64,000 bases of DNA from JAGPUQ01 sp963708735 (GTDB taxonomy: Bacteria > Pseudomonadota > Gammaproteobacteria > Pseudomonadales > Porticoccaceae). The position numbers and the translations under genes are program-made. Each line of letters begins with the position of its first letter. The first letter of the stretch is position 1. The DNA lies in the NCBI GenBank assembly GCA_963708735.1, contig CAVPTW010000033.1:29560-93559 (forward strand). The letters run 5' to 3'. The notes beneath the pieces were generated by a model that was not told the DNA's origin, ran no database searches, and saw only the letters and a list, made by a program, of their open reading frames with translations. Shown here piece after piece: positions 37,522 through 46,930 of this stretch.

Positions 37522-37712
37522 CTTTCCTGCTCTTCCACGATGGCCGTGAGGTCCTCGGCCGGAATGATGCCCTGGCGCAGCAGCATCTTCGCGTGGGCCA
37601 GCGAACCCTTGATGTTGTGGCAGGCCAGGCGCTGGTCGAAGAAGGCCGCGGCGGTGTAGCGCTTGACCAGTTCGGAGACGGGTTCGGACCAGGTTTTGTC
37701 GGTGGAATTCAT
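37522..37712 (-). pseudogene. argH: argH (argininosuccinate lyase) N-terminal fragment
   Basis: About 63 codons match the start of argininosuccinate lyase: TDKTWSEPVSELVKRYTAA, then CHNIKGSLAHAKMLL and IIPAEDLTAIVEE. The frame then runs into the RAYT mini-element, so the remaining ~400 residues are gone. It is non-functional; a full argH presumably exists elsewhere in the genome. Confidence 0.7.
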
Positions 37713-37811
37713 GATGGGCAGGGGCAATGACGGAAAAGGCTTGCATAACTTGCGGCTTTGCCGGGCAAGCGCAAGTCTTGCCCGGAGCGGGATGCGGATC
37801 TGGCCGCCGGA

Positions 37812-38571
37812 TCAGTCGGCCTTGCGGTCGGTGATCAGGACCGGGACCTCGAGCCGCTTGGGCCGCGTGGCGACCAAGTGCAGGGTGAACAGCCGCTCGG
37901 CCAGAAAGGCCGGGATGCGCTGCTGATAGGGGTCGTCCGGGTAGTCGATCAGGCTCTCGGTCCGCTCCAGTACGGCCATCATCAGCGCCATGTAGTCGTC
38001 GAAGAAGGACCACGGGGCGATCATCATGTTGTAGGGGGTCATCTGCCGACTGCTGTCGAAATACGTCAGGTGGCGGGCGTGAACCGGGCTGGTCTCGACG
38101 ACGGCCTGCAGGAAGGCCTGCCAGTCGGTGCTGCGATGGCAGTGGGCGTACTGCCAGCTGACCGAGCCGGGGAAGATGGCCGGGCGCGGCACGATCACAC
38201 CGCCTTGGCGGTGGACCTCGCGGAGCAGCACCTCAGGGTGCTCGAACAGCGGCCCGGCCATGTTGCCCGCAGTCGGCTCCAGGTACAGCTTGTTGGACAG
38301 GAAGCCGGGGTGTCCCGGTTGCAGGAAGAAGTAACGCCGGTAATGGCAGAGGCCGACCACGTCCAGGTCGCGGACGTTCTTCCAGATCCAGTACCAGCCG
38401 GTCAGTTCGCTGTAGTGCGGGTTGCGATCGGCGATGCTGTCGCCCTCAGCATCGGACAGGGCATCCGGCCGATCGTCGGGCCGGTGGCCGCCGAGCCCGA
38501 TCGGGCGATAGAGCGGGTGGGCCGGCAGTGGCCAAGGCTTGTGCGTGGCGACGAAGAAGCCGATGCGTGGG

Positions 38572-38582
<11 letters not shown>
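37812..38582 (-). CDS. DUF4422 family glycosyltransferase-like protein
   Basis: This 256-residue soluble protein carries DUF4422 landmarks: YSELTGWYWIWKNV near the first third, GLCHYRRYFFLQ, and later MTPYNMMIAPWSFFDDY. DUF4422 proteins occur in capsule, LPS and exopolysaccharide clusters and are thought to be glycosyltransferases. Its start overlaps the 3' end of the UDP-glucuronate decarboxylase gene by 11 bases, so the two are translated together. The acceptor is unknown. Confidence 0.8.
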
Positions 38583-39519
<937 letters not shown>

Positions 39520-39546
39520 GGCTGCTTGTCGGGAAAGGTTGGGTGG

Positions 39547-39846
39547 TCAGCCTGCCGGCCTGTGGCCGGCATGCACCTTGGCGACCGCGGTATCGATCGC
39601 CTCGTCCAGGTACATGCCGTAGTAATCGACCGTGATCAGGCCGACCACTGGCTTGGCCAGCATGCGGCCCTTGCCGTCCAGCAGCACGGTCGGTGCCGGG
39701 CGGTCGCCATGGCGCATGGCGACGCGCGAGGTGGTGGCCGGGCGGCCGCCGAAGTCGCGGATGGAGTCGTCGTCGGACACCATCAGGCGCCGCATCACCC
39801 CCTTTTCCCGGTAGTCGCGGTTGCGGCTCATGGGGAACGGTTTCAT
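39547..39846 (-). CDS. Truncated thioredoxin-like protein, or small protein of unknown function
   Basis: This 99-residue protein is preceded by AGGAG at a workable distance from the ATG at 39846. The C-terminal half (PTVLLDGKGRMLAKPVVGL, then DYYGMYLDEAIDTAV) resembles the end of a thioredoxin-fold protein of the SoxW/thioredoxin-related type, with the Pro-Thr at the cis-proline position. No CxxC is present. It could be the surviving 3' half of such a gene with a chance start. It lies 27 bases upstream of the UXS gene. Confidence 0.4.
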   Translation of the reverse strand: MKPFPMSRNRDYREKGVMRRLMVSDDDSIRDFGGRPATTSRVAMRHGDRPAPTVLLDGKGRMLAKPVVGLITVDYYGMYLDEAIDTAVAKVHAGHRPAG

Positions 39847-40064
39847 GGTCGTTTCACTCCTGGTCCTGGCCGAATTCCATTTTCCATTTCGCCAAAGTAT
39901 AGCTCGTCGCTGGCAGCGATTTGCGCCCGCACATGGGACGTGGTGCGGGCCTGTTCGTGCAACAACGCGACCAGCATACGCATACCTCCCGATCAGCCGA
40001 CTTCCCATCCCCTGCCAGCTCCCGAAATACCTCACGGGCCAGCAGCAGCGGGGACCGAGAGGGG

Positions 40065-40155
40065 ACTGACCTGCCCCCTTCCTGCCGTGCCATCGTAATT
40101 TCCAGGAAGTCCGTCAACCAGGAGAATGACGGACATGCAAACATGGGGCAGGTTC
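40065..40155. mobile_element. IS end-pair remnant (IS3-like)
   Basis: The sequence GACCTGCCCCC near 40070 and the opposite-strand sequence GTGAACCTGCCCC ending near 40155 form an inverted pair about 90 bases apart, as if an IS had lost its interior. No transposase coding sequence remains. The rest of the gap between 39847 and 40171 shows no gene. Confidence 0.35.
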
Positions 40156-40171
40156 ACTTGGACCCCTGTCC

Positions 40172-40323
40172 TTGATCGCCTACATCGAAGACCCGGTGGT
40201 GATCCGGAAGATACTCGATCACCTGAAGGAAAAGGGTGAAGACCAGGATGCGGTTCGGTTACCCGAGAGCCGCAGCCCGCCACAAACGCGCTTATTTGAT
40301 GAAGGAAAATTCGTTCGTGAATC
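40172..40323 (+). mobile_element. IS91-like 3' end, copy C (truncated at both ends)
   Basis: This begins inside the transposase tail (GATCGCCTACATCGAAGACC) and continues into the conserved non-coding tail up to TTCGTTCGTGAATC, where similarity to the other copies stops. The terminal 150 bases present in copies A, B and E are missing. It borders the sulfide/persulfide block on the left. The following 166 bases encode an unassigned hydrophobic fragment without a full gene. Confidence 0.7.
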
Positions 40324-40489
40324 GACGTCTCGCGGAAAATGTAGTCAATCGAGATTTACTGTGTGCAGTGGCGTCCGGTTTCCTTGTCAAGGTGCGGGCC
40401 GGACAGAAACCGCTGTGGGGCGCTACCTTCCACGCCGGTTCGCTGATCGCCCTGGCCGCGCTGTTCGTGGAACCGCTTGCGACGCAGTG

Positions 40490-41794
40490 CTATTCGAGTC
40501 CATGGGCCTTGAGGCGCCGATAGAGCGTCCGCTCACTCAAACCCAGATGACGGGCCAGTTCGGCCCGTGTTCCGTCGAACACGGCCAGCGCATGCGACAG
40601 CCGGGCCTTCTCGTCGCCCCCGCGTTTGCTGGACCGCGGACGGGCTGGGGTGCCGACCCCCGCCACCTCCGGTGGCAGGTCACGCAGCCGGATCACCCCT
40701 TCATCGGCAAACAGCCGGGCACGTTCCAGCAAGTTGCGTAGTTCGCGGACATTACCCGGGAAGGCGTACCGCTGCAGGGCTTCCAATGCCTCGTCATCAA
40801 GCCGCAGCGGAGCGCCTCCCGCCAGCCGGCGCAGCAGGCTCTGCGCGAGGAGCGGGATGTCTTCCTTGCGATCCCGCAGCGGCGGCAACTGTACCGGGAA
40901 AGCGCTGATGCGGTAGTAGAGGTCCTGACGGAAGGTCCCGGCATCCACCATCTGTCGAAGGGGTTTGTGGGTGGCGGCTACCAGCCGAAAATCCGCCCGC
41001 AGCGTTTCGACACCGCCAACCCGCCGGAAGGTGCCGGATTCGATCAGCCGCAGTAGTTTCACCTGCATGGGCAGCGGTACGTCGCCGATCTCGTCGAGAA
41101 ACAGCGTGCCGCCATGTGCGGTTTCGGCGAGTCCGATCTTGCGTTGCGTCGCGCCGGTGAAGGCGCCGCGCTCGTGACCAAACAGTTCGCTCTCGAATAG
41201 CGTTTCGCTCAGGCCAGTGCAATCCACCACCACCAGCGGTCCACGAGCCCGGGCACTGCCCTGGTGCAAAGCGCGCGCGAACAGTTCCTTGCCAGTGCCG
41301 GATTCGCCCTGCAGCAGCACCGGAATCTGCGAGGGCGCAGCGCGCCGCAGGGCTGCAAGTGCCTGGTTGAAAGCCTTGGAGCGGCCCACCAGCCCGTCCT
41401 CGCGCGGCTGCGCCGAGGCGGTGACGATGCTGGTCAGGCGCTCCACATAGGCGATGACGGTGCCGGCGGCGTCGAGGATAGGACGCAGTTCGACATCGAC
41501 ATGCTCCGGCCCGCGCGGTGTGTGGTGGATGTGCAGTACGCGATCCGGCGCGCGGGTCGCCAGCGCCTGCTTCATCGGGCAATGCTCACCGGCCTGGTCG
41601 CAGGGAACGCTGTACTGATGCGATACCCGGAAACATTTCTGGCCTCGCACCTGCTGGCGCGGCGCAGCGAACTGCCGCTGGTAGGCGGTGTTGGCGGCGA
41701 GGATGTTGTAGTCGACATCGAGCACGATCATCGGCGTCGGCTCGTGTTCCAGATACGAGATCAAGGCCTGCACGGAAGCGTCTGTATTCGACAT
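40490..41794 (-). CDS. fisR: FisR-type sigma-54 regulator of sulfide/persulfide oxidation
   Basis: This 434-residue regulator has a PAS-like N-terminal sensor (residues 1-125), an AAA+ domain (GESGTGKELFARALH Walker A, the sigma-54 contact loop ERGAFTGAT, Walker B GGTLFLDEIGD) and a C-terminal Fis-type helix-turn-helix (TRAELARHLGLSERTLYRRL). Cys54, Cys65 and Cys72 in the sensor have the 11- and 7-residue spacing known for the persulfide-sensing cysteines of Cupriavidus FisR. It is divergent from the blh-sqr operon that it should activate together with sigma-54. Confidence 0.85.
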   Translation of the reverse strand: MSNTDASVQALISYLEHEPTPMIVLDVDYNILAANTAYQRQFAAPRQQVRGQKCFRVSHQYSVPCDQAGEHCPMKQALATRAPDRVLHIHHTPRGPEHVDVELRPILDAAGTVIAYVERLTSIVTASAQPREDGLVGRSKAFNQALAALRRAAPSQIPVLLQGESGTGKELFARALHQGSARARGPLVVVDCTGLSETLFESELFGHERGAFTGATQRKIGLAETAHGGTLFLDEIGDVPLPMQVKLLRLIESGTFRRVGGVETLRADFRLVAATHKPLRQMVDAGTFRQDLYYRISAFPVQLPPLRDRKEDIPLLAQSLLRRLAGGAPLRLDDEALEALQRYAFPGNVRELRNLLERARLFADEGVIRLRDLPPEVAGVGTPARPRSSKRGGDEKARLSHALAVFDGTRAELARHLGLSERTLYRRLKAHGLE

Positions 41795-41858
41795 GAGGGT
41801 CTACCTTCTCGTTGACGCTGTTCACCGCCGGGGCGGAGCGGCGTGTCCGCCGGCTTGA

Positions 41859-41908
41859 CTGCCATCTAACTGCCATATTCTGCCTATTCTGCCACATTCT
41901 CCACTGCC
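41859..41908. promoter_or_regulatory. Phased CTGCC repeats and possible sigma-54 promoter upstream of fisR
   Basis: CTGCC begins at 41859, 41870, 41880, 41889 and 41904, mostly 9-11 bases apart, so the repeats fall on about the same helix face. They could be activator sites in the fisR-blh intergenic region. On the minus strand, 41875-41860 reads TGGCAGTTAGATGGCA, a GG-N10-GC match to a -24/-12 promoter that would read into fisR. Both roles are inferred. Confidence 0.4.
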
Positions 41909-41979
41909 ATCGACTTTTAGGCCTGCAGAAGCTTTCAGTAATTTCAATTAAAACAATATCTTGATCGACATCATCACCA

Positions 41980-41994
41980 TGGCACGGAACCTGA
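41980..41994 (+). promoter_or_regulatory. Weak sigma-54-like promoter before blh
   Basis: TGGCACGGAACCTGA has a perfect -24 element (TGGCACG) but GA in place of the invariant GC at -12. It lies 45 bases before the blh start, a suitable distance. The partial match leaves this doubtful, but FisR-type activators require a promoter of this kind. Confidence 0.3.
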
Positions 41995-42038
41995 GTTCTA
42001 TCGAGCAAACCAGGCAGTCAGCGCAGGAGCACTTCGAC

Positions 42039-42923
42039 ATGAACGCAGCAAGCCACCTTGTCGTCGAGGGTCATGTCGACGCGGTCACGTCGACCATCAG
42101 CTACATCGTTCTCGACCGCAGCACCCGGCAGTGCGCCATCGTCGACAGTGTCCTCGACTACGATCCGAAGTCCGGCCGTACCGCGACCGACAGCGCCGAC
42201 GCCTTGATGCACCGAGTGCGCGAACTGGGCGCCACCGTGCAGTGGCATCTGGAGACGCATGTCCATGCCGATCACCTCTCCGGCGCTCACTACCTCAAGG
42301 AGCAGCTCGGCGGCGAGATTGGCATCGGCGACCAGATTCGCACGGTGCAAACCGTGTTCGGGAAGATTTTCAACGCCGATGCGCGCTTTGCGCGTGACGG
42401 CAGCCAGTTCGATCACCTGTTTCACGACGGCGATACCTTCAAGATCGGTTCGCTCGACGCCCGCGTGCTGCACACGCCGGGACATACGCCGGCCTGCCTG
42501 ACCTATGTCGTCTCCGACGCCAAGGAGACGGTGGCGTTCGTCGGCGACACGCTGTTCATGCCCGACTACGGCACTGCCCGCTGCGACTTTCCGGGCGGCG
42601 ACGCGCGCACGCTGTACCGATCGATCAACAAGGTGTTGAGTCTGCCGCCCGAAACGAAGCTCTACATGTGCCATGACTACCCGCCCAACGGCCGCGAGTT
42701 GCGCTACATCACGACGGTGGCCGAAGAGCGCGTCCAGAACATCCACGTCAGGGACGGCATCAGCGAAGACGCCTTCGTTGCCATGCGCACCGCCCGCGAT
42801 GCCCAGCTCGCGCTGCCGACCCTGATCCTGCCTTCGGTACAGATCAACATGCGGGCCGGACAGCTGCCCGAGCCGGAAGACAACGGCGGCCACTATCTGA
42901 AGATTCCGCTCAACGCCCTTTGA
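42039..42923 (+). CDS. blh: Blh/persulfide dioxygenase-like MBL-fold protein
   Basis: This 294-residue metallo-beta-lactamase-fold protein has the metal motif THVHADHLSG at residues 73-82, later HTPGHTPACL, GDTLFMPDYG and the C-terminal ligand region MCHDYPP. Members of this ETHE1-related branch oxidise glutathione persulfide to sulfite with a single non-heme iron. AGGAG before the ATG at 42039 supports that start over the TTG at 41961. Its position after a FisR-type gene and before SQR supports a persulfide dioxygenase role. Confidence 0.85.
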   Translation: MNAASHLVVEGHVDAVTSTISYIVLDRSTRQCAIVDSVLDYDPKSGRTATDSADALMHRVRELGATVQWHLETHVHADHLSGAHYLKEQLGGEIGIGDQIRTVQTVFGKIFNADARFARDGSQFDHLFHDGDTFKIGSLDARVLHTPGHTPACLTYVVSDAKETVAFVGDTLFMPDYGTARCDFPGGDARTLYRSINKVLSLPPETKLYMCHDYPPNGRELRYITTVAEERVQNIHVRDGISEDAFVAMRTARDAQLALPTLILPSVQINMRAGQLPEPEDNGGHYLKIPLNAL

Positions 42924-42948
42924 TTCCGCATCGCCCCCGGAGATTCTT

Positions 42949-44622
42949 ATGAAGATCGCTCGACTGACATCGTCCATCTCGGTATCGCCCCAGATTCAAC
43001 TGGACGATCTCTCCGCAATTGCGGCCCAAGGCTTCAAGACCCTGATCTGCAACCGCCCGGATGGCGAGGGCACTGATCAGCCGACTCATCAGGAGCTGGC
43101 GCATGCCGCCGCTCCATTGGGCATGAAGCTGCACTATCTGCCGGTTGTCTCCGGCAAGGTCGAGGATGCCAGTGCGACCCGCTTCGGCGAGCTTCTCTCG
43201 GCCAGCGCCGGCCCGGTCCTCGCTTACTGCCGCACGGGCATGCGCTCGACCACGCTGTGGGCCTTGTCGTCGGCATCGACGACGCCCGCCGCCGAACTGA
43301 TCGCCGCCGCCCGGCAGGCCGGCTACGACCTCTCCGCGCTGGCGCCCCGCCTGACGACCCCCACGGGCTCGGCGATCGGCAGTGAGCGCACGGATGCGAA
43401 GCACACGGTGGTCATCGTCGGCGCCGGTGCCGCCGGCATCGCGACCGCCGCCAGCCTGCTGGCGCGCGATCCCAGGCTGGACATCGCCCTCATCGACCCG
43501 GCCGAGAAGCACTACTACCAGCCGGGCTGGACCCTGGTGGGTGCCGGTATTTTTACCGCCGCGCAGACCGAGCGCCAGATGGCCAGGCTCATTCCCAAAG
43601 GCGTGCACTGGATCAAGGCTGCGGTTGCGGCCTTCGAGCCCGAGCAGAACGCGGTGATCCTCGAAGCTTGCCGTGTCGTGCGCTATGAGACGCTGATTGT
43701 CTGCCCGGGCCTGAAGCTCGACTGGGACGCCATTCCCGGCTTGTCCGAAACGCTGGGCAAAAACGGCGTCACCTCGAACTACCGTTATGACCTGGCGCCC
43801 TACACCTGGCAGCAGGTGCAACAGCTCCATCGTGGCCGCGCACTGTTCACCCAGCCCCCGCTGCCGATCAAGTGCGCCGGCGCTCCGCAGAAGGCGCTGT
43901 ACCTGTCCTGCGATCATTGGCGGCGCGCCGGTCGGCAAGGCGAGGTCAAGGCCGAGTTCTACAACGCAGGCGCGGCCCTGTTCGGTGTGGCCGACTACGT
44001 GCCGGCACTGATGGAGTACATCCGCCGCTACGAGGTGCAACTGAATTTCGGTCACACGCTCACGGCGGTCGACGGCGAGCGCCGCATCGCCACGTTCAGC
44101 AAGACCCTGCCCGATGGCGGCCGCGAGACGCTGCAACGTCCCTTCGACTTCCTGCACGCCGTGCCACCGCAGCGAGCCCCGGATTTCCTCAAGGCCAGTC
44201 CGCTGGCCGACGCTGCGGGCTGGACCGATATCGACCCCGGCACGCTTCAACACAAGAAGTACGCCAACGTCTTCGGTCTCGGCGACGCCGGCAGTACCAG
44301 CAACGCCAAGACCGCTGCCGCTGCGCGCAAACAGGCGCCCGTGGTCGCCCACAACGTGGTGGCCGCGCTGCACGGCAAGCCACTGACGGCGCGCTATGAC
44401 GGCTACGGCTCCTGTCCGCTGACGGTGGAGCGCGGCAAGATCGTGCTCGCCGAATTTCTCTACGGCGGCAAGGTGGCCCCGAGCTTCCCCAACTGGCTGC
44501 TCGACGGCCGCAAGCCGACCCGCCTGGCCTGGCTGATGAAGGAGCGCATCCTGCCGCCGCTCTACTGGCAGGGCATGCTCAAGGGGCGCGAGTGGATGGC
44601 CAAGCCGGAGCTGGTGGGCTGA
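42949..44622 (+). CDS. sqr: DUF442-sulfide:quinone oxidoreductase fusion
   Basis: This 557-residue fusion has two parts. Residues 1-125 form a DUF442 phosphatase-like/rhodanese-like domain with Cys94 and Arg99 in YCRTGMRS. Residues 150-557 form an SQR-type flavoprotein with the FAD motif VVIVGAGAAGIATA, redox cysteine candidates Cys252 (VCPG), Cys309 (KCAG) and Cys321, and the C-terminal FAD segment FGLGDAGSTSNAKTAAA. It should oxidise sulfide to persulfide and reduce quinone at the membrane, with the N-terminal domain possibly passing sulfane sulfur on. It starts 25 bases after blh. Confidence 0.87.
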   Translation: MKIARLTSSISVSPQIQLDDLSAIAAQGFKTLICNRPDGEGTDQPTHQELAHAAAPLGMKLHYLPVVSGKVEDASATRFGELLSASAGPVLAYCRTGMRSTTLWALSSASTTPAAELIAAARQAGYDLSALAPRLTTPTGSAIGSERTDAKHTVVIVGAGAAGIATAASLLARDPRLDIALIDPAEKHYYQPGWTLVGAGIFTAAQTERQMARLIPKGVHWIKAAVAAFEPEQNAVILEACRVVRYETLIVCPGLKLDWDAIPGLSETLGKNGVTSNYRYDLAPYTWQQVQQLHRGRALFTQPPLPIKCAGAPQKALYLSCDHWRRAGRQGEVKAEFYNAGAALFGVADYVPALMEYIRRYEVQLNFGHTLTAVDGERRIATFSKTLPDGGRETLQRPFDFLHAVPPQRAPDFLKASPLADAAGWTDIDPGTLQHKKYANVFGLGDAGSTSNAKTAAAARKQAPVVAHNVVAALHGKPLTARYDGYGSCPLTVERGKIVLAEFLYGGKVAPSFPNWLLDGRKPTRLAWLMKERILPPLYWQGMLKGREWMAKPELVG

Positions 44623-45431
44623 TGGAAACCACCCTGCTCACCACCGGACTCGGCGCCCTGATCGGCCTGGCGTTGGCGCTGACCGGTGCCGGCGGCGGCA
44701 TTCTGGCCATGCCGTTGCTGATCCTCGCGCTACATCTGACGGTCGTGCAGGCTGCGCCGATCGCGTTGCTCGCGGTGGGCCTTTCGGCAGCCCTGGGAGG
44801 GTTGATCGCGCTGCGTGAAAAGCGATTGCGCTACCGAGCGGCCGGGCTGGTCAGCATCATCGGCGTCGTCACCGCACCGCTAGGCACCTGGGCGGCGCAG
44901 CAGATTCCGGTCGTGCCGCTGACGCTTATTTTTTCACTGGTGCTTACTTACGTCGCCCTCCGGATGATCCGCGAGGCCGCGAGCATGGGCCTGCAGGTTC
45001 CGGCACACCGGAAACTGCCCTGCGTGCTGAATCCAGAGGAGGGGCGCCTGAACTGGACGGCACGCTGCGCACGCGCCCTGATGCTCACCGGTGGCGTTTC
45101 AGGTTTCCTGAGCGGGTCTCTGGGCGTGGGCGGCGGCTTCGTGATCGTTCCGGCGCTGGCGCGCTACACCAACCTGAGCCTGCAAAGCGTGGTGGGCACG
45201 TCCCTCGGCGTCATCGCACTGGTGTCCGCAGGGACCGTCGCCACGGCAGCGGCCGCGGGCCTGATGCTGTGGCCGGTCGCGATTCCATTCGCCCTCGGGT
45301 CGAGCGTCGGGATGTTGCTCGGTAGCCGGCTGGCCGGACGACTCCCACCCAGCAGGCTCAAGCAGGCCTTCGGTGTCATGATCCTCCTGGCCGCCGGAGT
45401 CATGGTAATGCGGACGGTTTCCGCCGCATAA
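44622..45431 (+). CDS. TauE/SafE family exporter (probable sulfite exporter)
   Basis: This 269-residue inner-membrane protein has eight hydrophobic segments. The duplicated family signature is LTGAGGGILAMPLLIL in the first half and LGVGGGFVIVPAL in the second. TauE/SafE proteins export sulfite, sulfoacetate or related anions. The ATG shares a base with the SQR stop codon (TGATG), so translation is coupled. Export of the sulfite made by Blh is the simplest role. Confidence 0.85.
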   Translation: METTLLTTGLGALIGLALALTGAGGGILAMPLLILALHLTVVQAAPIALLAVGLSAALGGLIALREKRLRYRAAGLVSIIGVVTAPLGTWAAQQIPVVPLTLIFSLVLTYVALRMIREAASMGLQVPAHRKLPCVLNPEEGRLNWTARCARALMLTGGVSGFLSGSLGVGGGFVIVPALARYTNLSLQSVVGTSLGVIALVSAGTVATAAAAGLMLWPVAIPFALGSSVGMLLGSRLAGRLPPSRLKQAFGVMILLAAGVMVMRTVSAA

Positions 45432-45589
45432 GGCCAGACAATGAACTACCCTGTGCTGTGCGACCCCTTTCCACCTGCAATCTCCGGGTCGCTGCTGTAT
45501 CCGCGTCGCTCGGCGCTCCACATTTCCGGCTCTATCGCCGGCTGGCCGAGAGAGCACCACACCATTGCCCGTCGCACGGAGACCTTCCC

Positions 45590-46930
45590 ATGTTGGACCC
45601 CATGATACTCGCGCGTATTCAGTTCGCGGCGAACATCACCTTCCACATCCTGTTTCCGACCATTTCCATCGCACTGGGCTGCTTGCTGCTGTTCTTCAAG
45701 CTGCGGCTGAGCGCGACGGGGAACCAGGCCTGGATGCACCTCTACCGCTTCTGGGTAAAGGTCTTTGCCCTGTGCTTCGCGCTCGGCGTGGTCACCGGCG
45801 TCACCATGAGCTTCCAGTTCGGTACCAACTGGCCCGGCTTCATGCTGAAGGTCGGCAACATCGCCGGCCCGCTGCTGGCCTACGAAGTACTGACCGCGTT
45901 CTTCATGGAGGCTACTTTTCTCTCCATCATGCTGTTCGGCATGAACCGGGTCAGCGAGCGCGTCCACACGCTGGCCACCGCTTTGGTCTGCATCGGCACA
46001 ATCTTCTCGGCGTTCTGGATCATCGCCCTCAACAGCTGGATGCAAACGCCGACCGGATTCGAGATACGCGATGGCGTCGCTCATGCGACCAGTTGGCTGG
46101 CGATCGTCTTCAATCCCTCGCTTCCCTACCGGCTGGTACACATGCTGCTCGCCAGTGGACTGACGGCCGCCTTCCTGGTCGCTGGGCTATCCGCTTATCG
46201 ACTCCGGCGAGGAGACACCCAGCCGGAAGTGCATCTGGGCCTGAAGGTGGGCGTCTGGAGCGCCGCCGTCCTGATCCCGATCCAGATCGCGGCCGGCGAC
46301 CTGCATGGCCTCAACACGCTGCACTACCAGCCTGCCAAGGTTGCGGTGATGGAGGGGCTCTGGGAAACCCAGGCCGGCGCCCCGGCGGTGCTGTTCGCGC
46401 TGCCGGATGAAACGACGCACTCGAATCGCTACGAAGTGGCCATCCCCAAGTTCGCCTCGATTTATCTGACTCACCACGTCAATGGTGTCGTGAAAGGCAT
46501 CAACGATTTTCCCGACCGCCCCAAGGTGGCGGCGGTGTTCTGGGCCTTTCGCGTGATGGTGGGCATGGGAATGCTGATGCTGGCGGTGTCATGGCTCGCC
46601 GCCTGGATGCTGCGTCGGCGGGGGAAACTGCCGGACCTGATGCTGAGAGGCCTGGTCGCGATGAGCTTCTCGGGGTGGATCGCCGTCGTGGCGGGCTGGT
46701 ATGTCACCGAAACCGGCCGCCAGCCCTGGCTGGTCACCGGTGTGCTACGGACCGTGGACGCCGCGTCGAAAGTCCCTGCACCAATGATCGCCGCTTCGCT
46801 GGTGATGTATCTGGCGCTATATGCCGCCCTGCTCGTCGCCTTCATCTCGGTGGTGTTCTACCTCGCCAGAAAAGGTACGCCGCCTGCGAGGCCCCCTAGC
46901 CCCTTGATGCCGCTGGGAGTCGTGCCATGA
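45590..46930 (+). CDS. cydA: Cytochrome bd-type quinol oxidase subunit I (CydA/CioA)
   Basis: This 446-residue membrane subunit carries hemes b558, b595 and d. Heme-ligand landmarks are the His in NITFHILFP and the region after VTGVTMSFQFGTNW; TETGRQPWLV is the family GRQPW motif. The Q-loop is short, as in the cyanide-insensitive (CioA) branch. GGAG precedes the ATG at 45590. The 158 bases after the TauE gene hold no gene, so it may share the same transcript. It would return electrons from the SQR quinol to oxygen. Confidence 0.9.
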   Translation: MLDPMILARIQFAANITFHILFPTISIALGCLLLFFKLRLSATGNQAWMHLYRFWVKVFALCFALGVVTGVTMSFQFGTNWPGFMLKVGNIAGPLLAYEVLTAFFMEATFLSIMLFGMNRVSERVHTLATALVCIGTIFSAFWIIALNSWMQTPTGFEIRDGVAHATSWLAIVFNPSLPYRLVHMLLASGLTAAFLVAGLSAYRLRRGDTQPEVHLGLKVGVWSAAVLIPIQIAAGDLHGLNTLHYQPAKVAVMEGLWETQAGAPAVLFALPDETTHSNRYEVAIPKFASIYLTHHVNGVVKGINDFPDRPKVAAVFWAFRVMVGMGMLMLAVSWLAAWMLRRRGKLPDLMLRGLVAMSFSGWIAVVAGWYVTETGRQPWLVTGVLRTVDAASKVPAPMIAASLVMYLALYAALLVAFISVVFYLARKGTPPARPPSPLMPLGVVP

